64,000 bases of DNA from the NCBI GenBank assembly GCA_903813345.2, contig CAIIXF020000007.1, forward strand, positions 23,921,564-23,985,563. The letters are read 5' to 3'. This DNA comes from Owenia fusiformis (taxonomy: Eukaryota > Annelida > Polychaeta > Sabellida > Oweniidae). Below are positions 27,401-42,022 of the stretch, piece after piece (position 1 is the stretch's first letter; every line of letters begins with the position of its first letter). Below the pieces are notes generated by a model. That model did not search any database. It had not been told where the DNA came from and saw only the letters and a program-made list of their open reading frames with translations. A program made the translations under genes and the position numbers.

Positions 27401-30400
27401 ATTCGCAACTTATTACAAGTTCCATGACAAGTGATCCGAACGTCAGGTGACATTATTATTTAAATCTTTACTTGTATATGGTGTACTAGTCCTGTAGTCT
27501 GGTATTAGTGACTCAATATCATTATCCATATTGAAAGCTATTGTTTTGTTTTAAAAAGAAATCATATGCCCATAGGATGTCCATTGTGAATGGTCAATGT
27601 TATAAACAATTTCAACGTCAAATAACACAAGAAAGAAGACACCTTTGGTACATAATATGATCATAATACATAATCTTTATAACATATGTCGAAACATATG
27701 TGTCAAAAAATAAGTAAAAATAGAAATAAACGTTCTCATATGTTAAGTTTATGTTCATTTGCAAACCACTAGAGGTAGTCTTCAGAGATAGATGTATCTA
27801 TGAATTCTTTGGATCTTGCTAAACACCCAGAGGCAAATATAGTGGAAATTAGGGCACCTTGAAAATTTGAGCTTTTACAGAAATTCATCATGAAAATGCC
27901 CATTTTCTTATTTTTAGAAGGACACGAAGTCCTGCAATTTCTTCTGCGATCTGTCAAGTGCTCGCATTGGATACGCAAATTCTGACATAATCTATGAGAT
28001 AGTTAAAACACTCTCAAATAACCAAAATATTCCTCGACGACAACAAGGAGGGTGTCGTGGGTTTCACACGATAGCTATTATCCCAAATCATGAAAACACT
28101 AAATTGAATCTACGATATGGTAAGTCTACAACATTTCTGGAAACAACCCCTGTATTCTATATACCTGAATTAAAGATACCTGTATTGTATTCTAGATACC
28201 TGTTCTGAAATTTAGATACCTGTTTTGTATTCTAGATACCTGTTCCATATTCAAGATACCTGTTCTTTATTTTAGATATCTGTTCTGGGCAGAACAGGGT
28301 AAAAAGGATCAGATTGAGAGGTCCAACCTAGATGGCACTGAAAGACAGGTGTTTGTACCCGATCTCTATCGACCTAATGGTCTCGCTATAGATTCGGGAA
28401 GGTACAGTGTGACATAGATTATTTAGATTTGTAATTCCTTTCATGCAATTTTAAGGTTTCCAATGGCTAAATTATGTACGCCTTTAAACTGAAATATGAT
28501 TGAATAAGTTCTGAAATATTTGACCCTTTCCCCTAAATTCGCAAGTGAAGTCAGTACATTGAAGCTTTTTGCAATCTGTTATGCAAACCTAAAATGTTGA
28601 ATTTGCATTATCCTGTCAAAATGGCTGTTCTTTTTTTTAGAAAAGTGTAAAAGTGTATGATTACTTGTATATCTACAGCAATTTATGTATATATTGTGTA
28701 AATAAATATTATTCTTTTAATTATATTCATTTGGGAAATTAAAATTAGTTAAGAAGAGTTTAATTCCTATGAAATCAGTTACTTAGTAACTCATACCATG
28801 GGCTTTCAACAGAAAAGCCCATGCTCATACTTAGTATGCTAGCTGTTACTAAGTTGTATGTCAGGTATACAGATATGTGTACATGTATACTGTAACTGCC
28901 ACGGAAATTGACAAATGTAAGAATCATACAATTTATTGCACTGCAATTATAAGGCTGTGTACACAGATTGGAACCATGCTATAAAAAGACAAATCCATCT
29001 CAAGTTTTTATTTTGAAGTAAAGTTTGGACCATCATATCCTAAAATGAAACTGCCATCTACTTGATTTTTTCAAAATATAGAAATATATCTAGATGGGTC
29101 AGGATTTATCCCGCTACAAAATAGCACTTGCGGAACCAGAAAATAGCATTAGCAGAACCTTAATGGCATAATTAGCTGAACATTTTCCACCTATATACAT
29201 AAGATGTCCAAAAAGAACCAATTTATTGCTGCCATTTTTTATGTTTCATATTATATTATTGCAAGGTTGTTTATTAACATACACCTGTACTTGGCTGTGT
29301 AAGTGCAATTATAGGCTGTGTCCATGCAATATGTGGCTGTGCAAGTGCAATACTAAGTTAAATTGATACACCATAAATCTTATGGTAATATGCTGCATAT
29401 TGTCCTTCGATATTCTCACTTTCGATTTGTTGGCATATGAATCATTCAATGCATGTAGCATGGCCTTCTTGTAGACTGTACTGGACAGACAAATATAAGA
29501 TTGAGTCCATGTTCTTCGACAAGACTCACAGAAAGCAACATTTTAAAGGGACAGCGTCTATTTTCAACTTTGTTGACCTAACAGTTTACAAGGTAAAATA
29601 TATATGTTGCATGTCGCTTGGCTTTGTGTGTAATTTGATGCATTAAGCATGGCTTTCTTGTAGGCTTTACTGGACAGACAAATTCAAGATTGAGTCTATG
29701 CTATTTAATGGAACTGACAGACAGGTCCATTTTCAAGGGATGGAGTTTATGTTTAACTTCATGACACTAACAGTGTATAAGGTAATATGGCATTACTTAC
29801 TAGCTTGTCTAAATAGCATCTTGTGTAAAATAACATGTCATTTTTGCTCTGTTTAAACATTTATTCTGCTTCATACATCTTATGGCTATGAATTGTATAA
29901 TTTATCCAAACTTATATATTTTGCAAATTAGATGTTATTTCATACTTAAAGCTGTTTGATGATTTTAGTCTGACCACCGAAAGCTAAATAATTTAATCAC
30001 GTTCTCGGGTGACTACATTGCCATTCTATAACTAAACAAATTGTTGCATCTTTATTTGGCCAATTTCAAACTTCTTTTCAAAGTCATTCCCGGGAATCTT
30101 GTCATTTTTATATCCAGGAATACAGCTCACCCGGTATTTTTGATGAAATTCAATGTCATTCATATCAAGTGCCTCATTCAATATTATTTTAATTACCATA
30201 TTCCCTCTAATAAACACACATACTCCAATAAACATACATTACAGTACACCCCTCTTTTTGTCCAAGGTCAGAAAATCAAAGTCCTCGATCGGCAAATATT
30301 TGCTTTAATGCTGCTGTATGAGCTTTTACCTTGTTGATCATATCTACATCAGCATATAATAAGTTTATTTTATGATAAGGTGGGAGTATATTGATAAAAG

Positions 30401-33400
30401 GTAAAAAGGCTTATACTCTGAAGAAGGGGTATGATGTATAACAGATGTAAAATATTTATGAATCCTTTATCCCTAATACCATAGGCAAAGGGTGATAGAA
30501 ATAATTTTTAAATAAAGATGGCATGGTAATCGATCTGTGTTGTTGGTGCTGCCATCCTTATATCGGCCCAGAACTATGCCTAATACTAAAACTCCATTCA
30601 ATTGTAATAGATTCACCATTATTATACTTTTACACACAATATATGCTTTGTCAATCAGCCATCAAATATTTACCTTAAATGTTAATTTTAATGTCCTATT
30701 TCTTTGCTTAAGGAAACAATATTTGCGTGTGATGGGTATGTACCAGATTACTACCCTACCCTATGGTTCATGAATACTACAAGTGACACACGTCATAAAC
30801 TAACACTCAGGAATGAGCCATACGCAATTTCAATGTATCAGGATGAAACATTAGCTTCAACAGAGATAAGTAAGTAAATTGTCCGATTTGAATCAGTGTG
30901 CATCATATGAATTAGTGTGCTTCATAAGAATCAGCGTGCATCATATGAATCAATGTGTGTCATAAGAATTAGTGTCTGTCATTCATTATAAAAATCAGTG
31001 TGCATCATATGAATTAGTGTGTGTCATATGAATAAGTGTCTGTCATTCATCATAAAAATCAGTGTGCATCATATGAATTAGTGTGTATCATATGAATTAG
31101 TGTATGTCATAAGAATAAGTGTATATCATTTATCATATGAATCAGGGTGTGTCATACGAATCAGTTTGTGTCATATGAATCAGACTACTAGTATGTGCCA
31201 TAAGAATCAGTTTGTGTCATATGAATAAGTGTCCTTCATTAATTATTAAAATCAGTGTGCATCATATGAATTAGTGTGTTTCATATGAATCAGTGTGTGT
31301 CATATGAATCAGTGTGTGTCATATGAATCAGTGTGTGTCATATGAATCAGTTTGTGTCATATGAATCAGTATGTGTCATAAGAATCAGTGTGTGTCATTC
31401 ATCATAAGAATCAGTATGTATCGTAATAATCAGTGTGTATTGTATGAATCAATGTGTCTTGAAAATCGCTATGCGCCATATGAATTAGTGTGTGTGTCAT
31501 AAAATCATTGTGCATCATAAGAATAAAGGACGATTCTCGGTTTGGAGAACGAAGTTCATCAATCTAAATGAGCATTATCCCTGCTTCGGACAAATTTGAT
31601 TTTTTTCATAACATAGATTTGAATGTCCTCTTTTGAGTAGTCATAATTTAATTTGGGTAATATTTCTAGATTTTTTGCAAAAAATATCAGCGCAGTACAC
31701 TGATGAACTTCTTTCCCCAAATCGAGACTTGTATTTTATTGAATCAGTCTAATTGAGCATTATCCCTGCTTCAGACCAATTTGTTATTTTTACATCTTGT
31801 AGATTTAAATGTCCTCTTTTGAATATTCATAATCTAATTTGGGTAATATTTCTATATTTTTCATGAAAAAAATTATTAGCCCAGGAGACTGTTCTCCAAA
31901 CCGAGAATCTTCCTTTTGTATCATAATAATCAGTGTGCATTTTTCATCTTATGAATCAGTGTATGTTATATGTTAAACATACTCTATTCATTTTTTATTA
32001 TCCCATTGAACAAAGTTCCCAAATGTTTTTTTCTTTTCAGATGTGTGTGCGAGTGCGAACTGTCAGCACTTGTGTACAAGAACTACAAACAAGCAAGCTA
32101 AATGTCTTTGCAGAGATGGTTACAATCTGGATCGAAATCAACAGACATGTACAAGTAAGCACATGTTTTTATGATATCTAAAAAATTTTTGATATTGTCG
32201 TCAGCTTGTTTCTTTTCATACTGTGTTCAAAAAAGAATTATAGACCTATGGTCCATACCCAGATTTTAAGTAATGATTATGGCCAATCAATTCCAAATTG
32301 ACACCATTTTTCATGAAGAATGCCAGTTTTGATAACTCGAATATTGGTTATTAGACTTGCTCAAATTGCATAGGCTAATATAGGACCTTTTGCTCAAGTA
32401 GAATTTCTCCAATATAGCTGCTCAATTCAAAATGGCCACCATTTTCGGTGAAAATAGAATTTTTGATTATGCAAATTCCTTATTTTGGGTTTGGTTCAAA
32501 TTTTATACGCTAATACCTGAAAACATAGGACCTTTACTCAGGGAGAAATTTCAATAGGGCCACAATTTGGAAGTCCATTTATATAAAAATTAAGAATACA
32601 TTTCCATATGTTTTCATGATAATTACCGTGACAACCATGTAATGCTAGTTGTGTATTTTGTTTGCTTACAGAGGATGCTAACTATGACAAAACAGGTGCC
32701 TACATCTACAGTCTTGGCAACCGTATATGCCGCATACCAATCTCTATCGCAGGACAAAATATAGGACCACCAAACCCAGATAATTACTGCTTTTTGCAGA
32801 AAAGTAATATTTTTGGCTTATATATTGAATATAAGAGCAGTAGTAATCACTATATTGGAAATTATATTGTAAATTTTTGATATTTTTCTCCCTGATGAAC
32901 AACAATGACATTTTCAATTCTTTGAATAATTATTAGATTGTAATTCTTTTAATAACAAAGATTAACCGAAGGGTTATATGAAATAGTCATTTACAGCTGC
33001 CTGTAAAGTAGAGGAATCAATTTTATAGCTGCAGGTTGAGAAAAAATATTTCAAACAAGCTTTAAAGAGACACTTAACCATTTTCATCATAAATGAACTA
33101 CAAAATAAATTAAACTGTAGATATTTGAAAATAACATATCTGGTATTTCTTCAATTTAGAAGCTGAAAACAAAATGGAGTACAGATGGATTGACACAGAC
33201 TTCTACTCCGAGAGGATCTTTGTCTCGGAACAAAGGGAATTTGATACCAAAATTAGCACATTCCAAGCATATGATTCTGATAAGTCTCTTAGGACAATAT
33301 TCAATTACAGAGGAGTCATCTCAGGTGTTTACATCTTATTTTTATTGTTAAATTTTTACTACATTGTAATATTTTAATATAATTAATTGTTTCATAAGTT

Positions 33401-36400
33401 ACTGATTCATTAAAAGGAAAAACATAAAACGTTTGACAAATGCACCTGTTTTTCATTGTCCTCTTGGGTGTTTATTCAAATATCAATGTGTAATCAACAG
33501 AAAATTAATGAGATCTCTTTAAAACTGAAAATAAATGAATACAAATATGTAGTCGCATATTACATAATGTCATTTCAGTGTTCTCCATAAATGAATTAGG
33601 GATGGGATCTGGGAGTGTATTCTTCATTTCACCAATTTGATGTTATAATGAATTTTTTTGACAATGCAAAAGCCTTTCAAAGTCCCGCTGGCATTAGCAA
33701 ATCGGAAGTTTCAACTGTTCCAAAAACATACCCCTGATTAACATTCTACATTCTGTTTTTGAAGAATCAATGAAATCTAAGTGAAATAATTTATGATGAG
33801 ACTCATATGGCTTATATTACATGACAACCAATTAGAGATTATGAAATGCAGATTTGGATTCTTTGAACTTTTGGATCACCCCTCGTATTAGTGCAAAAAA
33901 ATTAATAGCGTTTTAACTTGTGTTCTTATTATGCTAAATAATATATAATATAATATTTTAGGGATCTATGTGGATTATATAAGTAACAACCTGTACTGGA
34001 CTGACAGTTTGAGAAATCAATTGCTGATATCCAGAACTGATGGCTCTTATCCATATATACTACAAAAGAATACGAAGAATCCTAGTGCAATCACAGTTGA
34101 TCATATACCAAGGTATGTACATGTAATAGTCCAAGTGCAATCACAGTTGATCATATACCAAGGTATGTACATGTAATAATCCCAGTGCAATCACAGTTGA
34201 TCATATACCAAGGTTTGTACATATAATAGTCCCAGTGCAATCACAGTTGATCATATACCAAGGTATATACATGTAATAGTCCTAGTGCAATTACAGTTGA
34301 TCATATACCAAGGTATATACATGTAATAGTCCTAGTGCAATTACAGTTGATCATATACCAAGGTATGTACATGTAATAGTCCAAGTGCAATCACAGTTGA
34401 TCATATACCAAGGTATATACATGTAATAGTCCTAGTGCAATTACAGTTGATCATATACCAAGGTATGAACATGTAATAGCCCCAGTGCAATCACAGTTGA
34501 TCATATACCAAGGTATATACATGTAATAGTCCTAGTGCAATCACAGTTGATCATATACCAAGGTATATACATGTAATAGTCCTAGTGCAATTACAGTTGA
34601 TCATATACCAAGGTATATACATGTAATAGTCCAAGTGCAATCACAGTTGATCATATACCAAGGTATATACATGTAATAGTCCAAGTGCAATCACAGTTGA
34701 TCATACACCAAGGTATGTACATGTAATAGTCCTAGTGCAATCACAGTTGATCATATACCAAGGTATATACATGTAATAGTCCTAGTGCAACCACAGTTGA
34801 TCATATACCAAGGTATATACATGTAATAGTCCTAGTGCAATCACAGTTGATCATATACCAAGGTATATACATGTAATAGTCCTAGTGCAATTACAGTTGA
34901 TCATATACCGAGGTATGTACATGTAATAGTCCTAGTGCAATCACAGTTGATTATATACCAAGGTATATACATGTAATAGTCCAAGTGCAATCACAGTTGA
35001 TCATATACCAAGGTATGTACATGTAATAGTCCCAGTGCAATCATAGTTGATCATATACCAAGGTATATACATGTAATAGTCCAAGTGCAATCACAGTTGA
35101 TCATATACCAAGGTATGTACATGTAATAGTCCCAGTTAATCGTCACTTTTACAAATATTTCAGAACTGTGTATTGGTGCGCTGGAGATGCAATCTGGGCT
35201 GCAGACACTGATGGGAAGTCTGTGGGACGCAAGGTGGTCAGTGACATAAGCTCACCTACTGGCCTGGTCATAGACTATGTTGAACGAAGGTAATTATAGA
35301 ATCAATATCTGAAACCTATAACATGTGTTTATTATTCCATGTAAGTGTATAGTTTTTAATTTGGGGCAGCAACATGCTGAATATTTTAATTATTGTCCTT
35401 AAATATCTAATTTAGTTATTTGATCCACACAAATTAGAATTTGTGCTAAGGTCATGTTCATATTTTTCATTGTACATTTGCAATCATAGTGATTAGAAAG
35501 GAAACAGGCTGAGAGTAAATTAAGAAAAATTGTCACAATTAAAAACGTTTTTTTCTTATTATAATTCACCTCATGTCCATTTTCTGAATTTCAACAGTTT
35601 ATTTTTGTGTCACCACCAGATGTAGTGTAACAAATGGCAAGTGGTGATATTTTGCGTGTCAATACCTTGTTTCCTTTGATTTTTCTCAGGACATTCTGTC
35701 ATGATTGCCCCATGATATTACCTTGTGTACTCCCTGATGATATTTCCCTGTATTCTCGATTGTGATTTTACCCTGAATACTCTAATTGATATTACACCAT
35801 ATACTCTGAATGGATATTACCCTGGGTACTCCCATGTGATATTACCCTGCATACTCCCTTGTTATATTACCCTGTATACTCCCTTTTGATATTATCCTGC
35901 ATACTCCCTTGTGATATTACGCTTCATACCCCCTTGTGATATAACCCTGCATACTCCCTTGTGATATTATTCTGCATACTCCCTTGTGATATTATCCTGC
36001 ATACTCCCTTGTGATATTACCCTGCATACTCTCTTGTGATATTATCCTGCATACTCCCTTGTGATATTATCATACATACTCCCTTGTGATATTACCCTGC
36101 ATACTCCCTTATGATATTACCCTGCATACTCCCTTGTGATATTATCCTGCATACTCCCTTGTGATATTATCATACATATTCCCTTGTGATATTACCCTGC
36201 ATACTCCCTTATGATATTATCCTGCATACTCCCTTATGATATTATCCTGCATACTCCCTTGTGATATTACCCTTCATACTCCCTCATATTATTACCCTGC
36301 ATACTCCCTTGTGATATTATCCTGCATACTCCCTTGTGATATTACCCTAATCCTGTGATTTCCTAATATACTGCCCTGTAGGTTATACTGGTCAGACAAC

Positions 36401-39400
36401 GTCTGGATGATGGTAGGCGCATTAGATCTAGACACTGGAGAGTACTGGCATCAGCATGATAGCACTCAAATAGAAGATGGTCTCAATGACATAACTTTGT
36501 TCCAGGTATCTACTATAGATGTATATTCATATATCACTCACTAGAGGTCTCTGTGTGTTGTGAAATCACCATAAACTGTAGATAGGTGGCACTGCTTTGT
36601 GTTAATCAATTTCTACCATGTATTTAGCACTCAAATCTAATCCTAATATTTTGTATTCTCTTTCAGACTTAAGCTAGATTCTTCTCGAAGCCAAATAACA
36701 AATATTATCTTTTTATTAAACAAAACATGTTTCACTCTATCTTCTGTCTTAAACACTTTACTGTACTGTATATGTGCTTCTTAAAGATGCATTGTCTCCT
36801 AGGTTTCTCTCATGAACAATCAGTGATGTTCCATTATTATTGCTAACATAATATCTTACATACTTTAGATAAATCGTGAGACCAACTTATAGGCACAGTA
36901 TTGCCAATATATTTAGAAAATCAACAGAACAACAAACTGTCAGTATTGAATCTATGGGAATTCCCATCAAGTGACAAAAGCGTTGTCACATCACTTGAAC
37001 TCTGGCAGCCAATAAGATTCAGAATGGGTTTTTGATTTTTCAAATTTCCAGATCATGTGACCGGATCTTCCATGGATATTCAAATTTCATATTCAATTTT
37101 TCGGTAAAAGTGATTCAGTCGGTCAGTACAATCGTTAAATTAGCACTGACAGCCGCGGACTTGGAACTTCGTTTGTAAGTAGATAGATGAATATGCAATA
37201 CGACTTATAGGCTAACATTCAAAAAAGTCCAAGAGGTCTTGATTGTTCTCTTCTATGTCTCAATGCATCTTTAAAATATTAATATATGTGCTTAACTAAA
37301 TGTCGTCTACATTCTTAATCTATGCTTCTCATGCTATATTAATACTGAGACCTACAAGTAGTGAACATACTTAGTATGACACATGATTGATGTGTTCTAG
37401 ACAAGTATGAAATATAACTGTTGTGTTCTAGACAAGTATGAAATATAACTGTTGTGTTGTGAACATAACTGTTATGTTTTAGACAAATATGAAATATAAC
37501 TGTTGTGTTCTAGACAAATATGGAATAAAACTATTGTGTTCTAGACAAATATGAACGTAACTGTTGTGTTCCAGACTATATTTTACCAATTCTATGAGCG
37601 GAGGTATCTATAGTGTTAGGCTAATATCAGGATCAGGAAAACGAACTTATTCACCAAGAAAATCCAATCCTATGTTTGACCTAGCATTGTTCCAGGTATA
37701 GTCACCCCTATTGGTAAGGTGACACTTACAGGGGCTAGGTGATACTTACAGGGGCTATGTGATACTTACAGGGGCTAGATGATACTTACAGGGTCTAGGT
37801 GACACCTAAGAGGGCTATGTTACATTTAGAGGGGCTGGTAATACTAACTGATTTATGAACGTCACAGGCACAGGGACTTGAGTTGAAAATTTTAGGGACT
37901 ATGTTATATTAAAAGAGGGACTAGGTGATACTTAAAAGGGCTGTGTTATATTAAAGAGATTAGGTGATACTAAAAGGGGCAACATAATATTAAAGGGACC
38001 AGGTGATACTTAAAGGGGCTGTGTCATATTAAAGAGACTAGGTGATACTAGAAGGGGCAATGTTGTATTAAAGGGATAAGGTGATGCTTAAAGGGACTAT
38101 GTGACCCTTCTACCCCTTGTAGAAGCAAGCTAAGTGACAATTAAAGGGGTGTAAGACACTGTGATACACCCAGGGGCTTAGTAGTACATAAATACATAGC
38201 ATTTAAAAGGATGTGGTGACATTAACAGGACTTATTTGGCCACAACCAAATCAATGGGCCTAGAAAAATAACTCTTGCTCATCACTTAAGATTTATTTGG
38301 TATATACTGGAACATTAATTTTTATTTCAATACACAATTTCTTTTGTGAATGTACTGTATATAGTTTTTTTAAATATTATTTGATTTTTAGCATTAATGG
38401 GGAATTAGTTGGTTACATACATACACCACTCATTTACTAGGTTGCTTATTATGATGTTGCTTGCTTAAATACAAATGATTCAACTTCTTGTTGTCATTTT
38501 ATTTCTCTGTGTATGCTTACTAATAGACAGATTTGAAGTACTTTAAACTGTATTATAATAAATGATAAGCCATGTAGGTGGTTATGCAGGCCAAAAGGTT
38601 GAACTGTCAAAAAATTGCAAAAAGATTCCTTGTTTTAGTGATGTTGTACAAAATCTTTTGCCATGTGTGAAAAGAATTTAAGCACTTGACTCAATGGTTT
38701 GTAGGGGTTTTTATGCACTCGTGGTTTCAATGCTAGACTTTAAATTTGGGCTCCCAGCTCATTGAAAGTCTCATACAAGACACTCATGCTAAAAATCATA
38801 TAAAAATTATTGGGGCTGGGCTTCCTTATCTTCCTTCTGAGATATATGTTGTTGGATATATGTTCATATATTGCTGATCAATTCAATGTATAATATTTAG
38901 AAAGGTGTCAAGACATTTAATACTCTGTAGGTTACAAACCTTTGTATGTGTTTTTTCTTCAGGATTTCATCGTTTTCACGGATTACAGCAGATCAAAAAA
39001 AAGAGCTGGAATTCAGATAGTCAACAAAGAGACATATAAGACAGAAAAGCTCATCTTGCATAATAATACAGAGAGAGCATATGGTATTGTAACAATGGAT
39101 AAATCACGTCACCACATGGCTAGGAGCCTCTGTGATGACAACAATGGCGGGTGTAATGAACTTTGTTTGGGTAACAGAAGAGGGCGCTCATGTCAATGTA
39201 CCCACGGGCATAAGCTTGTCACTGAGCAGAAATGTATGCCAAACATTGGTAAGTTTTTTTTAGAATAAACACTCACTTGAAAAAATGATTAAGCAATCCC
39301 TCAGTATTGCATGTAATATAATCTGTACATGAATTGGGTTGTCACGCTTCACTAAGTACACATATTCATGTTTATGTTATTTAATTGCAGCCTATTTCAA

Positions 39401-41950
39401 AAATGATGAGTTCTTACTGATAGCAGATGTCGGCAAACACTTAGTGTATAGTCTATCAAATACTGACCCTGCATCGTTTTATCGTGTACTGTCGGCAGCA
39501 AAAACACCAAATGGAATGGACGTTAAGGATGTATTATGGGATAACTTACGCAACCGCTTATATTGGTTAGAAGGGAATTTGATAAAGTCATCTTTTTGGA
39601 ACGGATCAATGCCTCAATCTATTGGACAAGGTTTGTAATCATCTATGCCTTATATATACTACTAAATAATATGTAATGTGGTGTAAACTGCACAGTATAC
39701 ATCCAGCGTCTTGTGCATACCTTGTTATTCAAATTGTAATAATTATAATATAAAAATGAATATAACATAACATCTATAATAGTGCAGTACTAGATACTTC
39801 TGTACATATAAAACTCTACACATTTGATCATGATTCAAAACATTTTTTTCCAAAATTGAAGCTGGCTGAGCTGTTTAAATTTCATGCTTAATGTTTTTTT
39901 TCCAAAATTGAGGCTGGCCTGGCTGTTTAAATTTCATGCTTAATGTTTAAGTATAATTTATGAGTATGACAGTGTGAGACTATCATGAAGATTTCACTCG
40001 ATTTTACTAGCTAACACTACTGTAATAGATCTCAGAAGCTTGGGTTAAATATATTATTTATGTCATATGCCATTTTAATATATATAAAGACATGGCAAGT
40101 AATGCCAATATGGCACAGCCATTGAAATAAATTTATAAATAGAAAAAATAAAAAAAACATCTCAGTGAATCAAATAATGTTTATGAGTCTACTGCACTTC
40201 TACTCAATTTGGCACTCTTTATTTTGGCAGATTTGCTGTTTTGAATATTTAGTGGCTACTTAATTTGCTGTACTTGTAGTATTGAAATATTGAAATGTAT
40301 ATACGATACATATTTAGTATTGGAATATGAAATATTGAATTTGATGGCTACTTTATGTGGCGGCCCTCAACAATTTGTTGGATCTGCCAAATTAAAACAG
40401 CCACCAAATTAAGGTAGAAGTACAGATTCCTGAATTGATGATTCCATGTATGCAAAAAATCCATTTATTGTTAAATATTATTATATTTTAGCACTTTTCA
40501 AATGATTTTCCCAGGCAGAGCTGGCTATGGGCCTGCGTATAATATGATTGAATATTTCGTTGTTTTAGGAGATAATATTACCGAAATGGCCTTAGACAAT
40601 AGAGCCAGATTACTCTACTACAGCTACTTTGATGCATCTACACAGCTGACAAATATCAAAGTGTACAATCTGCAGAGCACTAATGACAAAATTATAGTAA
40701 AGAACGCTACCAATGCCAGGGGACTTGAAATTGACTTTGCTGGAGGGTATGTACGAGATTATTCCATCATTCTTAGACATGTGCAGTAAAAAAAACTGTC
40801 GAGCTTTAACATCTCAACAAGAACACCTCCATAAGTGAAACACTTTTTCAAATTCCTGGGACTCGTTGCCTGATATTAAGTGAACTTCTGTAAATGGAAC
40901 TCCTCCAAGTGGTTTTATAGTCCCAGGGATGGCCCACTTGCAAAGATTTTACCGTACACTATTTAGAAAGCCATTATCTTTTTTTTAGATACTTTATATT
41001 GATTGACTTTGACAGAAGGACATTATATTCCATATATTACCATCTCACATGCAGTACACAGGCCTTTTTGTATTGACATTAACAAACATTACACTACTTA
41101 TTTTGAAACAATTTATTTCAGCTACCTATATTTTGTGACGCTGGGCCTTGGGAACTCAATTATAGAGCGTGTCATGCTAGATGGAACTGATCGTAGAACA
41201 ATACAGGCGGGAAATATCAACTATATTACAGATATATCCATAGATTATAATTGTAAATATTCTTTTCTAACCTTCCTTTTATTTTGCCCGAAGCCAAATT
41301 AAAAGAAAATTATCATCTACATGTGAGTTTTCAGATTCCTACATGTCAAATGACTGAGCTAAGTTAAGCACACAAAAATTCAAGAGTATATGATTGAGTT
41401 AGATATTCGCATATCAGTTATATTTCTGTGGTATGTAATGATATCCAGGTAAGTGAGTTAAATGACAATTAATACTTAAGTAGTTTAATAAAAGAAAAAA
41501 AGTTCAATGACATTACTGTATAACATGTATTAAATCCGGGTGCTTTATTTTCCGAATTGGATTTAAATTGTTTTTTCCGAATAAAAGTTTGTCGACATCC
41601 CTTAATGTAAAGCCAAATAAATAAATATTGCTAAGTTGACACCCCTAGTATAATTTTGATTTACAACTGAATTTTAATCACCTTCATTTGACTGACTCAG
41701 AAAACCTGACATTAGGAGTGACAATTTGAGTGATTACCCGCATTCGACAGATTCAGGACAATTAATACCAGGATTAAAAACTTAATACGGGGATTAAAAA
41801 CTTTTAATACTGGGATTTCCAAAGCACTTGGATACAATTAGATCTTCTGACATTTTAACTTTTTAACATGACAATCCTTTTTATGTCCTCACCACATAGT
41901 GTGGGGCCATATTGTCGGCCTAGGCGCGTCCGTCTGTCTGTCTGTCCGTA

Positions 41951-42022
<72 letters not shown>

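Noticed and set aside
34081-35130. CRISPR-like array
   Set aside because: Units are contiguous 50-bp tandem copies without unique spacers, in an animal intron.
36506-38962. Search for a third alternative blade-5 exon
   Set aside because: No additional phase 2-0 exon with RLY at the start and LFQ-like end was found. Minisatellites fill much of the space.
40502-40568. Upstream extension of exon 21 from an ATG at 40,502
   Set aside because: The phase-1 acceptor at 40,567-40,568 joins exactly to exon 20, and the extension is not blade-like.
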